A DNA stretch of 64,000 bases, taken from positions 4,340,001 to 4,404,000 of the forward strand of contig OZ020267.1 in the NCBI GenBank assembly GCA_963971225.1. The letters are read 5' to 3'. Positions 48,702 to 59,040 of this stretch are shown here, piece after piece; positions within the stretch are counted from its first letter, which is position 1; each line of letters opens with the position of its first letter. The position numbers were made by a program, and so were the translations under genes. Under the pieces are notes generated by a model that saw only the letters and a program-made list of their open reading frames with translations, was not told the origin of the DNA and did not search any database. The stretch is from Melieria omissa. Taxonomy: Eukaryota; Arthropoda; Insecta; Diptera; Ulidiidae.

Positions 48702-48905
48702 CTGGGAAGGAAACTAATTCAGACAAAAGAGCTGTCTGGAACTAATCTGGGAAAAATCCAGGAGTTCCTGGACAGTATTGGGGGAGATGAATTCCTCCAA
48801 GAAAGAATAAGGGATACGACACAATAGTTCTCTTTGGACACAGTGTCTCGGGCAGTTGATGCTCGGCTCCCGTATCTATTCTACATCCATTCTAGGTTAG
48901 GTTAG

Positions 48906-49044
48906 TTGAGACAAAGTTTTCTTCAGGCTAAATCATCCTATTCCCGCCCAATCATCTCTTGATGTGACCAACTGGAGAAGGCGCGCGAAAACCAGAAACG
49001 TTTGGAGAAAACTTTCAGCGGAAGCCGTAACCGGGTAAAGTGTT
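48906..49044. other. Short spacer
   Basis: Nothing recognised. Confidence 0.35.
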
Positions 49045-49375
49045 GTTATGGCCAATCACTGCTTGATTAAATCGTTGAACATTTCTGGGTTTCGGGTTCT
49101 TGAACTGATCCACTTAATTAAGTCCAAAAAATTCGAAAAAATCGCAAAACTTAGCCATTCACTAGTTGATTAAATCCTTAGACATGTCTGGGCTTATATT
49201 TCGGGTTCTTGAACTTCTCCACAAATATCAGACACTGTACTTTGTACTCTTAAGGCAAAGCTTTCTAAACAGTTCATCGATTAAATACATTTTCTAAATT
49301 TAGTTTTTGCTCATTCCACTTAATTTAGTCCAAAAATTCTTTAAAAAATCGCAAAACTGTCTATCGTTATTAGTT
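49045..49375. repeat. Imperfect direct repeats of about 105 bp
   Basis: GCCAATCACTGCTTGATTAA at about 49051 recurs as GCCATTCACTAGTTGATTAA at about 49154. Each is followed by a CTGGG..TTTCGGGTTCTTGAAC stretch. The word CACTTAATTAAGTCCAAAAA at about 49111 recurs at about 49318, before ATCGCAAAAC in both cases. Two to three diverged units. Confidence 0.75.
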
Positions 49376-52300
49376 GATCTGTCAGACAAAAAAAATCATA
49401 ACGAATGATTATTTATTATTTTTGTAAGAAAATAAAATTGTCTTTTTATTGCTCAACAACAACGACAACAAACAAAAGGAAACTTTTTCGGAATAACTTA
49501 ATTAAAATTCTTGCAAACGCCGCATTATGTATATTTTTTGCTGCTCCAAAGAGCGTCGATAAAGCAACAAAAAAACAATAATAATACAATAACAAAACAA
49601 AACAACAACAATTTCGATGATGGCTGAATAACAAAATAAAATACAGAACAACACAAAAATATTATCAAATAAAGCGAGAAACAAACAAATGAAGTCAGCG
49701 ACGACCCGGTCAGACTCACACGACCCACGCAAAAATTTCGACAATACAAAAGCCCACAGTTAAGTTTGCGCCTTCAAAAGCTGCCACACAAACAATGTAA
49801 ACAACAATGGCCATTCAAAAGAAAAAATATAATATAAACGAAAAGAAAAGAGGAGGTCGAAATGGAAGCAGCGGCAAATAAATTATAAAATTTGTTTAAA
49901 AATTTTCAAACAAATACAAAAATTTTGTACGCCTTTGGTGTTTTCTTGCAGCTGCTATTGTTGTTTTTGTTGTAGTTGTGGTTTTTGTTTAAATTTTATG
50001 TTGTTTATTCACAACAACTAAAAAGTTGTATGCATTATTGCGCCACTTGAATTGGCGCGTTAAAACCCAATAAACTTCATCTAAATCAGCGTCAGCGCAA
50101 CGCTTCAGCCGGAGCTGCCCGGAGTTCGCCCGCAATCGTTGTTTCATATAAATATGCACATGTGTGTATGGGTGTGTGTGTGCTGCGCAGCTTAAATTGC
50201 ACATTATTTAAAATCGCATAAATATTCTCGCACCATAATAATGTTTAAAAAACAAACTATAAAACCAGAAAATGAAAACAACATAAAAACAATAAAAATA
50301 AACTTAATGGCCAATTGAATTGGCCCATTACACGGCTTTGCATTCATTATATCGAATACAGTTTTGGGTAGTTTGAATATTGGCGTCGACACTGGTTGGC
50401 GGTAGTGGTGGAGTGAGACAATAGGAGGAGGTGAGGAGTAGCTACACTATTGAGTACAGTAATCCATTGTTTTGATGAGTTGGTGAGCAATTCAATTGAA
50501 CCAATTCAATCAAGCGTGCAAATGAGAAAACGAAGCCCAATTTAGGCAAATCAACATAGCAAATGAATCAAATGTATTTTGGTTTTAATATCAAATCAGA
50601 TAATGAATATGTATTTGAACAACCTATGAGGTTTTGCCCGTTTGTAGTGCCAAAAATAAGGCGTGGCAGGTATACAAAATAAGTAAATAACCGATCTAGT
50701 CATATTCGTTGGTCAGTCTGCCCTTCCATTTGTTCATTCGGAAGCCAACGGGTATCAACCTGAATTTTTAAGCGTTGTGTCAGTATTCAGAATCAAACTT
50801 GTTAAACATTTCAGTTGGAAATCCAAATAGTTTCAAAGAAGAAGAATTGAAAAGCTCATAAAAATATGAATAAGAAAATCCATGTTAAATGTTAAATCCA
50901 GGATATATTTTTCCATATATTGCTTTACTGTTTCCCATAAAAAATCGAATTTCTTATTCCATGACCCAATATTACTTTTCATTCACTTTATGCCGCTGAT
51001 TGTTCTCCTTTTTTGCCGTCTCATTTAATTTCATTTCTTAATTCCATTTCGATTTCGATTCTTTCCATGCGTTTGCATATCAATGCTTCTTGCCACTTCG
51101 CATGTGTAGCCCAAAGCGTCTGTCTTAGCGCTTCCCTTGTAACTTTGGCGCTTTGCTGCGTATTATTGTTGTCTGTTATTCGGCTGTGACTGTTTGCTTG
51201 TTTATGGCCCGGCTGACTGGTTGGCTAAAACGTTGCGCTGATGGCCATCGACTGCTGGCGTTTCGTTTGATATTCCACCGCAAGCTTCAATATTCTCTGC
51301 TGCTGCTGTTGCTGCCGCTTTTGGTCTGAGCGTGTGAGTCGAATTAAGCAATTCCGCGTAATTTAACAACACTTTCGTTGCATAAATTTCACGTTTCCAT
51401 TTCGAGTGTTTCGAATGCACGCCGCTCGTTTTCAATGACCCCAAACCGCGCCTCGCTGCCGCAGCGCAAATGGAGCCAAACACAATGCCACTGTCTGGCC
51501 GCGTCGGATCATCGTCGTTGTCGTCATCGCCGTCACTGCCATTGCCACTGCCATTGCCATTTCCATTGCCACATTACTTTGTGTGTTTTGCGTATTTTTG
51601 AAAATAAAAATTTTGCTCACTTGAATTGGCGCTGCGGCTGGGGGCCCGCGGCTGCGTTTATCAACACATTTACGACAAAATAATGGACTATTGCCACGTA
51701 ATGTGCACAATTGCCGCACTTCATTCATTTGCAGCGGTAGCGACATGAGAAATGGAAAGAAAGATTTCAGTCACGTGACGAGTCATAAGTGAGGTCCAAC
51801 GCACCCTTCGCCATGCGAAGCTTTTATCTTTAAGTGAGCACAGAAACAAATTTTTGCCTTCCGCATTGTAATCAACAACTGAGAGCGAAACTGATAATTT
51901 TCGAAATTGATTTGGTGTGCCTTTCTTTGATTTCTGATGTTTTTGCATGAAGTTCATGACTGGTTTCATGAATAATTTGGCAGAAGATGTATTACGAAAA
52001 AAATATAGTTTATCTATTCATTTGGGTTTTAAATGTATTGGTCTCTCGTGACTTTTGCCAATTTCAGTGTCATATGCGGAGCTGCCTGAAGTTATTGGTG
52101 AAATTGTAGATTTCAATATTGACTAAGCAAAAATAATTAAATAATTAGAATGTAATTTGGTTCAGAGCATTTTCGTTTGCCTAATCAATACGACCAAAGA
52201 CAAACTCCAAATTGAACTATGATGTGCAAATGATAGCAGTTGAAAATTCCAAGGATTCTTGGGTCAAAGATAATGCAGTCGTACTATTTTACATCGTTCA

Positions 52301-52594
52301 TCTGTGGGTGTACCTCCGTAGAAATTTCCAGAGCTTCTTTGACCATTCAAACATAGTTTTATGCGCATTGTTTGGCCAACTTTCGTATGTCTCTGATAAG
52401 CACCAATGTGAAAAGCACCAATCGATAGCTCAGACTTTTTGATTTTCTTGCTCCTGGGTTAGTTTTTCATACAACGAAAGCATTCTAATCCTTAAAATTG
52501 TCCATCACCCACTTTGAATCACTACAAACAGGTCTCCATGGCTATGAGGCGAGGTCTCTACTATTCTCCCTGAGGATAGACAATGAAACGCCTA
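49376..52594. other. Non-coding stretch
   Basis: CAA/ATAATA runs lie at 49455-49630 and a GT-like run near 50160-50182. At about 51524-51572 a degenerate (TGCCAT)n hexamer array occurs. The frame set at 51202-51746 is open on both strands and derives from it. No gene is recognised. Confidence 0.45.
51524..51572. repeat. Degenerate (TGCCAT)n hexamer repeat
   Basis: TGCCATTGCCACTGCCATTG and its continuation repeat the GCCAT word with single-base variants. GCCAT is the PHO core word; here it probably reflects a simple-sequence tract. Confidence 0.8.
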
Positions 52595-53296
52595 TGAAAC
52601 CGGTAACGACATCTAGCGGTAAATAGCCGAATATTTATAAACTTCGGAACCGTACCAAATGTCATGTTTACTTCTTCTGTCATATGTCAACAATATTCAG
52701 TTCACAATTTGTCAAGTTTCATCCAACAACGCATTGTTTGACTCTCCGGAAAATGTCGGATTACATGCCTACAAATTACGATTTGCGGACACAGTTAATT
52801 TTGTGTTACCATTTGACGAAAAAAACCTTCTAAAACCTGGTGAAACGGTTAACGGTGAACGTTACCAACAACAATTGGCCGTGCTATACGCCAAAAACGC
52901 CCAGAATATGAAGCCAGGCAACACAAAGTGATTTTCCTCGATGGCAACGCACCACCACATCGCACTAGAGCCACCAAAGAATTGGTTGCATCGTACAACT
53001 GGGAAGCTCTTGCTCATGCGGCTTACTCACCAGACTTGGCGCCTTCGGATTATCACATGTTCGCATCGATGGGCCACGCATTAACGGAACAGCGCTTCAA
53101 TTCTCACGCAGAAGCCAAAAAATGGATCGATGATTGGTTTCAGGCAAAAGACGAAACATTTTTTTGGCGAGGCATCCATAAATTGCCTGAGAGATGGGAA
53201 AATTGTGTAGCTAACGATGGCCATTACTTTGAAGAATAAAATTGTAATCATTTCCTCACAATAAACGTGTTTTTTCAAAAATAATTACCGGTTTCA
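52595..53296 (+). mobile_element. Internally deleted mariner transposon
   Basis: The left end TGAAACCGGTAA and right end TTACCGGTTTCA are perfect inverted repeats next to TA on each side (52593-52594, 53297-53298); the palindrome even extends to CGCCTA/TAGGCG, so the true end may lie a few bases further out. At 702 bp it lacks nearly half of a typical 1.3-kb mariner. The lost part is most of the N-terminal DNA-binding region and the first catalytic region. The surviving frame is the C-terminal half of the transposase. Confidence 0.88.
52659..53239 (+). pseudogene. mariner transposase, C-terminal half
   Basis: The first frame ends with LKPGETVNGERYQQQLAVLY. A shifted frame starting near 52925 gives VIFLDGNAPPHRTRA, AAYSPDLAPSDYHMFASMGH, ALTEQRFNSHAEAKKWIDDW and a CVANDGHYFEE end. 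These are the classic mariner (DD34D) blocks. The second catalytic aspartate, normally in HDNAPPH, is glycine here, while the aspartate of APSDYH is kept. With one frame break, the lost aspartate and a missing N-terminus it is dead. It looks closest to the mellifera/irritans-type branch, which I cannot confirm. Confidence 0.9.
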
Positions 53297-53415
53297 TAGG
53301 CGGGCAGAAGTTTCTGCATACAAAAAAACCACCGTTGAGGATCATTTGTATTGCTTTTCAAACTTTTTTTCATTTAAACCACTAAATCATATCCAAGCAA
53401 AATTCAATTGATCAT

Positions 53416-53742
53416 TCATATTGTGTATGTGTGCCATTTTTTTCGTAGTACTCTAGGACTCGCTTTCGAAAACTTTCTGCACGAGACCGACGCTTCCGCC
53501 AATGATATGGCATCACACTCTTGTTTTACTCTCTCAATGAGTTGGAGTCTATTGGAAGGTTTTGGACTCCAAAATACTGAATCTTTAATCATGGACCAGA
53601 TATGTTCAATAGGATTAAGATCTGGCGAAATTGCCGGCCAGTCTTCCCATACTATCTTAAATAGACTTTTAGCAACACTTATTGACATTGATAAAAATCG
53701 CTGTAGATATACGAGAGAACTGCTTAGGATTTTCACCACCAC
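53416..53742 (-). pseudogene. Tc1-like transposase, C-terminal fragment
   Basis: The minus-strand frame contains VWEDWPAISPDLNPIEHIWS followed by KPSNRLQLIERVKQECDAIS and a final RKKWHTY. SPDLNPIEHIW is the signature around the third catalytic residue (the glutamate of DD34E) of Tc1 transposases. Both earlier aspartates lie upstream and are missing. The fragment stops within a few bases of a TTAA junction at 53743, as if cut or interrupted there. It belongs to a different lineage from the element at 35-36.8 kb. Confidence 0.88.
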
Positions 53743-53746
53743 TTAA

Positions 53747-53823
53747 CCCTCACAATGTCCAATATATTGGACTACAGCCCATACAAATCATACAGAACGG
53801 GTTTCTTTTCATGACGCAAAGTG
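53747..53823. mobile_element. Possible 77-bp TTAA mini-element
   Basis: TTAA flanks both sides (53743-53746, 53824-53827). The left end CCCTCACAATGTCC is followed by a perfect 16-bp palindrome GTCCAATATATTGGAC (53757-53772). The right end, read inward, is CACTTTGCGTCATG, only weakly similar to the left, so the pairing of the two TTAA sites may be chance. Confidence 0.45.
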
Positions 53824-53827
53824 TTAA

Positions 53828-54134
53828 TTGGGGATTTCCCCATTTCGTTTTCAAATAAAACAAGCAATCAGAATTTTAACTATATTACAATTAAAACTTT
53901 TCCGCCCACCCTGTATATAAAGAAAGTGGATGTATGCGTGAAAGCGATTCACGCTTAAACGGACTGGTCAATTGTTGGATTCGTATTGAGTCAGTTCAGG
54001 TTCGTGCGAAAAGAAAATTCCGGAAAATCTCATTTCATCGTCATTTTTGACCGTGAATTCTAAAAATTGTCAGACGATAACGTTGGAACTATAGTTCCAA
54101 CTTGACTTATAAGTCACACATCGATTAAATTCAC
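53828..54134. other. Spacer before the tandem repeat
   Basis: No gene or repeat is recognised. Confidence 0.35.
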
Positions 54135-54943
54135 TACGAACTTACTATTTAGTCATGTCCTTTGACAGAGAGAAAGGGGCGAGTATTGGACGAAGGGGCG
54201 TGGCACCACCCATATAAACCTAATCCTATTAATGAAATATCTTCGAAATTGTAAGGTGCATAGCTTTGAAAATTAGTATGGCGTCGTCCCATACATGAGT
54301 CGTTCCACTGGTAAGATTTAATGAGCGTTGGGCAAGGGGCGTGGCACAGTTTTTTAAGCCAAATATTTTGCTGAACTATAAGTTACCCGGCCATGAAACT
54401 AAGTACGAACCTACCATTTATTCATATCTTTCGACAGAGTAAATGATGTGTGGATTAAACAATGGGGCGTGGCACCGCCCATACAAGGCAAATCTTAATA
54501 ATGGAATATCTTCGAAATCGCAAGCCGTATAATATTGAAATTTAGTACCCTGTCATCCCATAGATGAGTCATTCTACTGGTAAGATTTGATGGGCATTAG
54601 ACAAGAGGCGTGGCACATTTATTGTGACCCAAAAATGTTGCTGTACTATAAGTCACTACGAACCTACTATTTTCCCTTTCGACAGAGGGGATTGTGCGAG
54701 TATTGAACAAGGGGGTGTAACACCGCCCATTTAACTTAAATCTGGTTCGAGCGCAGTCCATTTCTTTAGTGAAACTTAGCAGCAAAATTGTTGAGTTGTG
54801 GGTCTCGATTGCGGTAATCAGTAGCTCTTCTTCTTTCTTTAGTTGGTTTACTTCGTCAATTTGCATAGCCATAGATTCGACATCTCGATTTTTCATTATG
54901 AAAAAAAAATGCTGTGCGAGACAAAGTTCGCCGGGTCAGCTAG
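54135..54943 (+). mobile_element. Helitron-like repeat with a 250-280-bp tandem core
   Basis: Units begin GAACTTACTATTTAGTC (about 54137), GAACCTACCATTTATTC (about 54407) and GAACCTACTATTTTCCC (about 54659). They share TTTCGACAGAG, GGGGCGTGGCACCRCCCAT, GAATATCTTCGAAAT and CTGGTAAGATTT words. A non-repeated tail ends CGCCGGGTCAGCTAG followed by T at 54944. A CTAG end before T without terminal inverted repeats, and a core of tandem units, fit Helitron-type non-autonomous elements of flies. No TC start or 3' hairpin was found with confidence, so the class is inference. Confidence 0.5.
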
Positions 54944-57540
54944 TTTTAAATAAAATTTCATCAGATATTTGGTTGCATTTCCGCATCACGACTCCCAAAC
55001 AAAGTTTTCAGAAAAAATCGTTCAATCATGAAGTAATTTTTGTTACCTTAATATAGAAAAGCCTTATCTAACATTTTTGTTATTTTTCAGAAGAAGCAAA
55101 AACTTATGAAAAATAAACTTCAGAAAAGTTGAAAACAGAGTTAGTTATTTATTTATTATATTTATTTATTTATTTAGCTTAGATTAGACTATCCGACAAA
55201 CTGAAATCTGTAAAAAAAAACTCGATTTTGAAAAAAAAAATATAGTTAGGATCTTTCTATATCAAGGTAACCATATATAAAACAGAGTCATGCAGCACAA
55301 CTAAATATTATACAAATTTTAACAGCCCAAATTGCTTTCAACTTTCAAAAGAAGTAAAGACTTATGGCTACTCATGACTTATGGCCATTTTACACGAGCA
55401 CAGGAACTTGAGCCTTCGTGTTGCTTATCTTCGACAAAATGCCAGCAAAGCCATGCAATATGGCTGTGTGGCTGGAAACTCGACACTCCCCACCCCTCAA
55501 GACGACCATTGTAAATGAGAAATAAATCAATAACTGAGAACGTTAGCTGAAATAAATAAGAAGAAATAAGAAATGCCTAAAAGAAATGGCACGTTTTGTT
55601 ACCTGCGAAGAGCATTTAAGCCGACAACGAAATTGAAGAAATTGAAAAGAAGCAAGCAAACAACGAAATCTGACAGCATACAAACAAAAAAAAAACAAAA
55701 ATCACTGATAAAGGGTGCAGGCAAAGGCATAAGGAAACTTAAGAAATGACAGCCAAGCAATGGAATTTCTACCTTCGAGGTTCCACAGCTACAATTTTCT
55801 GTTCGTGTGTGTAGGCTCTTGCCGCAACGTTGCGCTTTGCGTTGCTCATACGCAGTCAACCACTTCGACCGCGTACAACAACAACAACATACAGCAAACA
55901 ATACATCCACGCATTCGTGATGCATCCATGTTGGCCTCTACCTACGTGCTGGCCACAACAACAAAGTCAATTATGAAAATATCTTGAAGAAGCAGATTCA
56001 AGAGATTGTCAACCGAAAAGGTCCATGGCTTACTTTTGTAGCCGGATGATGCAAAAGAAGACGCAACAATGTGATTTAGGTTACAAAGATTGAACAAAAG
56101 TAGCCTCAAAGAAATTTTGAAGATTTGTTAAAGCTTTTCAAATTGTAATACTTGAAGTTTTCAATTTAATGAATGGATTAAAATCTTTACAGAGTAACCA
56201 ACAAAAATAATTTGTGAATGAGTTGAATAATTTTCAAATTTACTAACCTTCAGGTTGCTTTTGGAAGACCAAACTAGACTTGAGACTCAGATTTTCAGAG
56301 TAATTTCGTTCAGTGTATTCAGTTGTATCGTGCGATCAGTAAATGTTGCGCTCCTGCACGCTTTCGCCTGACACTTTGAACCGCATTCGTCGTCGGCTCG
56401 ATGGGGGCCACACGATAAATGCTCGACTGCATCTGCCCTCGAAACGCTTCCACTGAAAATCGCTGACTGAGTGCCGCACACGGTAAATGCACACGAAGGC
56501 GGCTGTTTTTATCTTGATTATTATTCTTGTTAACTGGGTTGGTTTTCTTATTGTTTTCAGTTAAAAAAACCAAACCCAAAAGCATAACGTCACGCAGAAT
56601 TCCACAGACGCTTCATTGTAATTAAGCAATTGTTGCAACATTGTAGCAAAAATAACTCAAGAAAACATTCAACTAGAATTGCAACCTACTTGAACTCAAA
56701 TAAATCTCTCCATTTGAATATCCATCAATCCGAGAGCCATCACAGCTTAGCAGCTCATTAATGTCGCATTGCTATCGCAACGGCGCAACGCTTTGGCATT
56801 AACCCATCAAACATCAAACAAACACCAAACAATTAATGACAAGTCGTTAAATTAATCATGCCGCAAAACCCACTTTGCCAGCGCACGTGAGCAATTCTCG
56901 TAAAATCCCAGCGCCACTTTATGTGCACCGACAACGTTCGCTGCCGGCAGCCACCGAGTTTTATGACTTTTTAAACGCTCCACACTTCAGGCCGTGTATC
57001 GGTGTGAGTGTTGAGTTGAGTTGAGTTGTTGTGGTTGTTTGCGTTCGTTTGATGATCTGTTACAAATCACTGAAAGGCATAAAAAATCAATAAACCTCGG
57101 AGTAAACAGCAGCCGAACAATTGACAACAAGTGCAGACCCCAACCTTCGCGACCGGCGTGCCGCCTGAATCTGGACTACGCGGGCGGCATCTTCCAGCGG
57201 TGCCATAAAAACGTTGGGAACATTTCGGTTTTTATGTCTATTTAATTCCCCTACAATTCATAACAATTTCTTTTACGACATTTTCACTTCATGCTGTCTG
57301 AGAGCGGAGCGCCCAGGCGCCAGGAATGCCACAGCGGAACCTGGCTTGGCAGCCACTTGTGGTTTTACGAGTTGCAGATCGTGTTGCGACGCTGTCGGCG
57401 CTACTGGAATTTGGGCCATTGCAGGTTTACGACTTTTTGAGTGCAATCCAGTTGAAGGGACATTTAAACACACATCGTGTGGAAGGAACCGCAGAGCGGC
57501 AAACAATTAATTTTACAGCAATCCTTTAATGAGATACGGG
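54944..57540. other. Non-coding stretch
   Basis: An ATTT-rich run lies at about 55145-55180 and a CAA run near 55877-55890. 56890-57440 is GC-richer and carries four TTTACGA-type motifs (56898, 57272, 57364, 57426). No protein family is recognised in any frame. Confidence 0.45.
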
Positions 57541-57626
57541 TAACGATCTTTCAAGTTTGCGAGGATGAACCTGTATTTCGACACGCGCGCACTCATATCC
57601 CACAAGTGAGGAATGGGAGCTGACAG

Positions 57627-58080
57627 GTGCGACGAGAGACGCTTCCATCACCGTTTTCACCGATAGCTCCAAAATGGAGGAAGGTACTGGTGCTGGTCTC
57701 TACTCCGATGTACTGCAGACCCACATGTCATTCAGACTGCCGGACCTCTGCAGTATTTTCCAAGCAGAGATCTATGCAATTTGGAAGGCTGCCTTACTTA
57801 TCCGTGGCAGTGGGCTACCACCCACGGATGTCACAATTTTCGTGGATAGTCAGGCGGCGCTTAGAGCGCTGGAATCAGTTGTTTTGAAATCAAAGGTAGT
57901 GCAGAGGTGTCGTACCGCATTTCAAGACATTGGGCACCACCAGGCCACTCTCTGTTGGGCTCCGGGTCACTCAGGAGTGGCAAGTAACGAAGCAGTGGAC
58001 GAGATGGCAAAAAAAGGGGTCGCCTTGTCTGCCACCGAAGTGGATACCTCTGTGTTTCTTCCGATATCTGCCCTTCCATG
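57627..58080 (+). pseudogene. LINE RNase H domain with all catalytic residues
   Basis: The frame gives ITVFTDSSKMEEGTGAGLYS (first aspartate), LCSIFQAEIYAIWKAALLIR (glutamate), VTIFVDSQAALRALESVV (second aspartate) and LCWAPGHSGVASNEAVDEMA (histidine and last aspartate). All four acidic residues of the RNase H fold are kept, unlike the copies at 40.6 and 47.7 kb. In life it would remove the RNA template during target-primed reverse transcription. It starts in mid-protein with no initiator or upstream domains, and the frame ends at about 58097, so it is not a gene in its own right. Confidence 0.88.
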
Positions 58081-58470
58081 TATATTGACAGGTTGACCAA
58101 AAAGGAAATCGAGTCGTCATGGCGTATCAGGACTGAATGCGGCACCTGCCGGACACTGTGGCCCTCCGTCTCCTTGACGAAAACACGATTCGTACTGTCC
58201 CTGAGTCGTACCTCCATTCGGCAACTCGTTGGAGTCATCACCGGACACTGCGCTATTGGATCAATGCTTACCACATGGCGCCTCTAGCCCGGTGACGTCT
58301 GCCGTAGCTGTGGAGATGAAGAAGAAGTAGAAACGATACATCACTTGCTGTGCACTGCCCGGCTCTGCAGGAACGCCGACTCCGCACCTTGGGGTCAAGA
58401 TTCCTGACAGACCTGGCTTGCGCGGCGAAAGTCGAAATCTCGAATCTGCTCTCCTTCATTAAGAGGTCGA
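58080..58470 (+). pseudogene. LINE ORF2 C-terminal region with zinc-knuckle-like motif
   Basis: After a frame break the sequence reads YIDRLTKKEIESSWRIRTEC, later SIRQLVGVITGHCAIGSMLT. After a stop near TWRL it continues CRSCGDEEEVETIHHLLC. The C-x2-C...H-x4-C spacing and the GHC..L block are typical of the end of ORF2 in RNase H-bearing insect LINEs. At least two disruptions are present. Confidence 0.75.
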
Positions 58471-58600
58471 ACTGATTTCCCCTTGATTCAGACTATTGGT
58501 TAGCTCCAGAACACCATAAGAAGGCCATTCTGGCCTTCGAGTGGAAGTGCGGTCCTGAAGCACACACCCTTCCCTACCTAACCTAACCTAACCTAAGAAT

Positions 58601-58726
58601 TAGAGGATTGGTTAACTTATATTTCGCCCGGATTATTAGAAAGTAAATTAAAAAGGAAACAATGTATATCAAAATGTAAAAATGGTACAACTCTATTACA
58701 GATAAATATGTAGTAATGGCGAACAA
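58601..58726. other. Short spacer
   Basis: Nothing recognised, apart from the target-duplication copy GCGAACAA at 58719-58726. Confidence 0.35.
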
Positions 58727-59040
58727 CTGTGTTGCCAGATCAGGAGAATTCCTCCTCCATTAAGGAGATTTCTGGCCTTTTAAGAGAATTTTTGGAAGGA
58801 AGAATTGTTTAGGAGATAGTTTAGAAGATTTATATTTTATGTTATGGAATTTTCCAGATCCTTAGTGGTTTTTTGGGAGATTTTTGAATTTGAATTTAGT
58901 TATGAATATTTATGAGAAGTTTAATTCCTTTAAAATGACGCAAAATTAAAAAAAAAAATTGAGATTTTCTTAACTTTTGGTAGGAAATTTCAATATTTTT
59001 AAATTTAGGAGAAAGTCATTTCAGGTATCTGGCAACACTG
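58727..59040. mobile_element. hAT-like MITE, TGTTGCCAGAT ends
   Basis: The left end CTGTGTTGCCAGAT pairs with the right end ATCTGGCAACACTG (one mismatch at the second base; the canonical start would be CAGTGTTGCCA). The flanking octamers GCGAACAA (58719-58726) and GCAAATAA (59041-59048) agree at six of eight positions, consistent with an aged 8-bp target duplication. Inside are repeated AGGAGA/GGAGAATT words and no coding content. Confidence 0.75.

Larger units (their letters stand above)
47382..48905 (+). mobile_element. Non-LTR retrotransposon remnant with nested hAT and pogo-like elements
   Basis: The segment is bracketed by GTTAGGTTAGGTT words (about 47385 and 48893) and carries an RNase H domain and its downstream region in broken frames. 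A hAT-type element (48131-48701) interrupts it with an 8-bp duplication, and a pogo-like element (48358-48595) interrupts that. The downstream LINE frame resumes in phase after the hAT element (KLIQTKELSGTNLGKIQEFL), which confirms the insertion model. Reverse transcriptase is absent, so the copy is 5'-truncated. Confidence 0.75.
57541..58600 (+). mobile_element. Non-LTR retrotransposon 3' portion with CCTAA tail
   Basis: The copy carries RNase H, a cysteine/histidine motif region and a 3' untranslated region. It ends in a short array, ACCTAACCTAACCTAACCTA, at about 58577-58596. A simple-repeat tail in place of poly-A is known from several I/Jockey-group LINEs. Endonuclease and reverse transcriptase are absent (5' truncation). 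It is the best preserved LINE in the window. Confidence 0.85.

Noticed and set aside
58577..58596. CCTAA repeats as interstitial telomere sequence
   Set aside because: They directly follow a LINE 3' region and are the element's tail; flies lack such telomere repeats.
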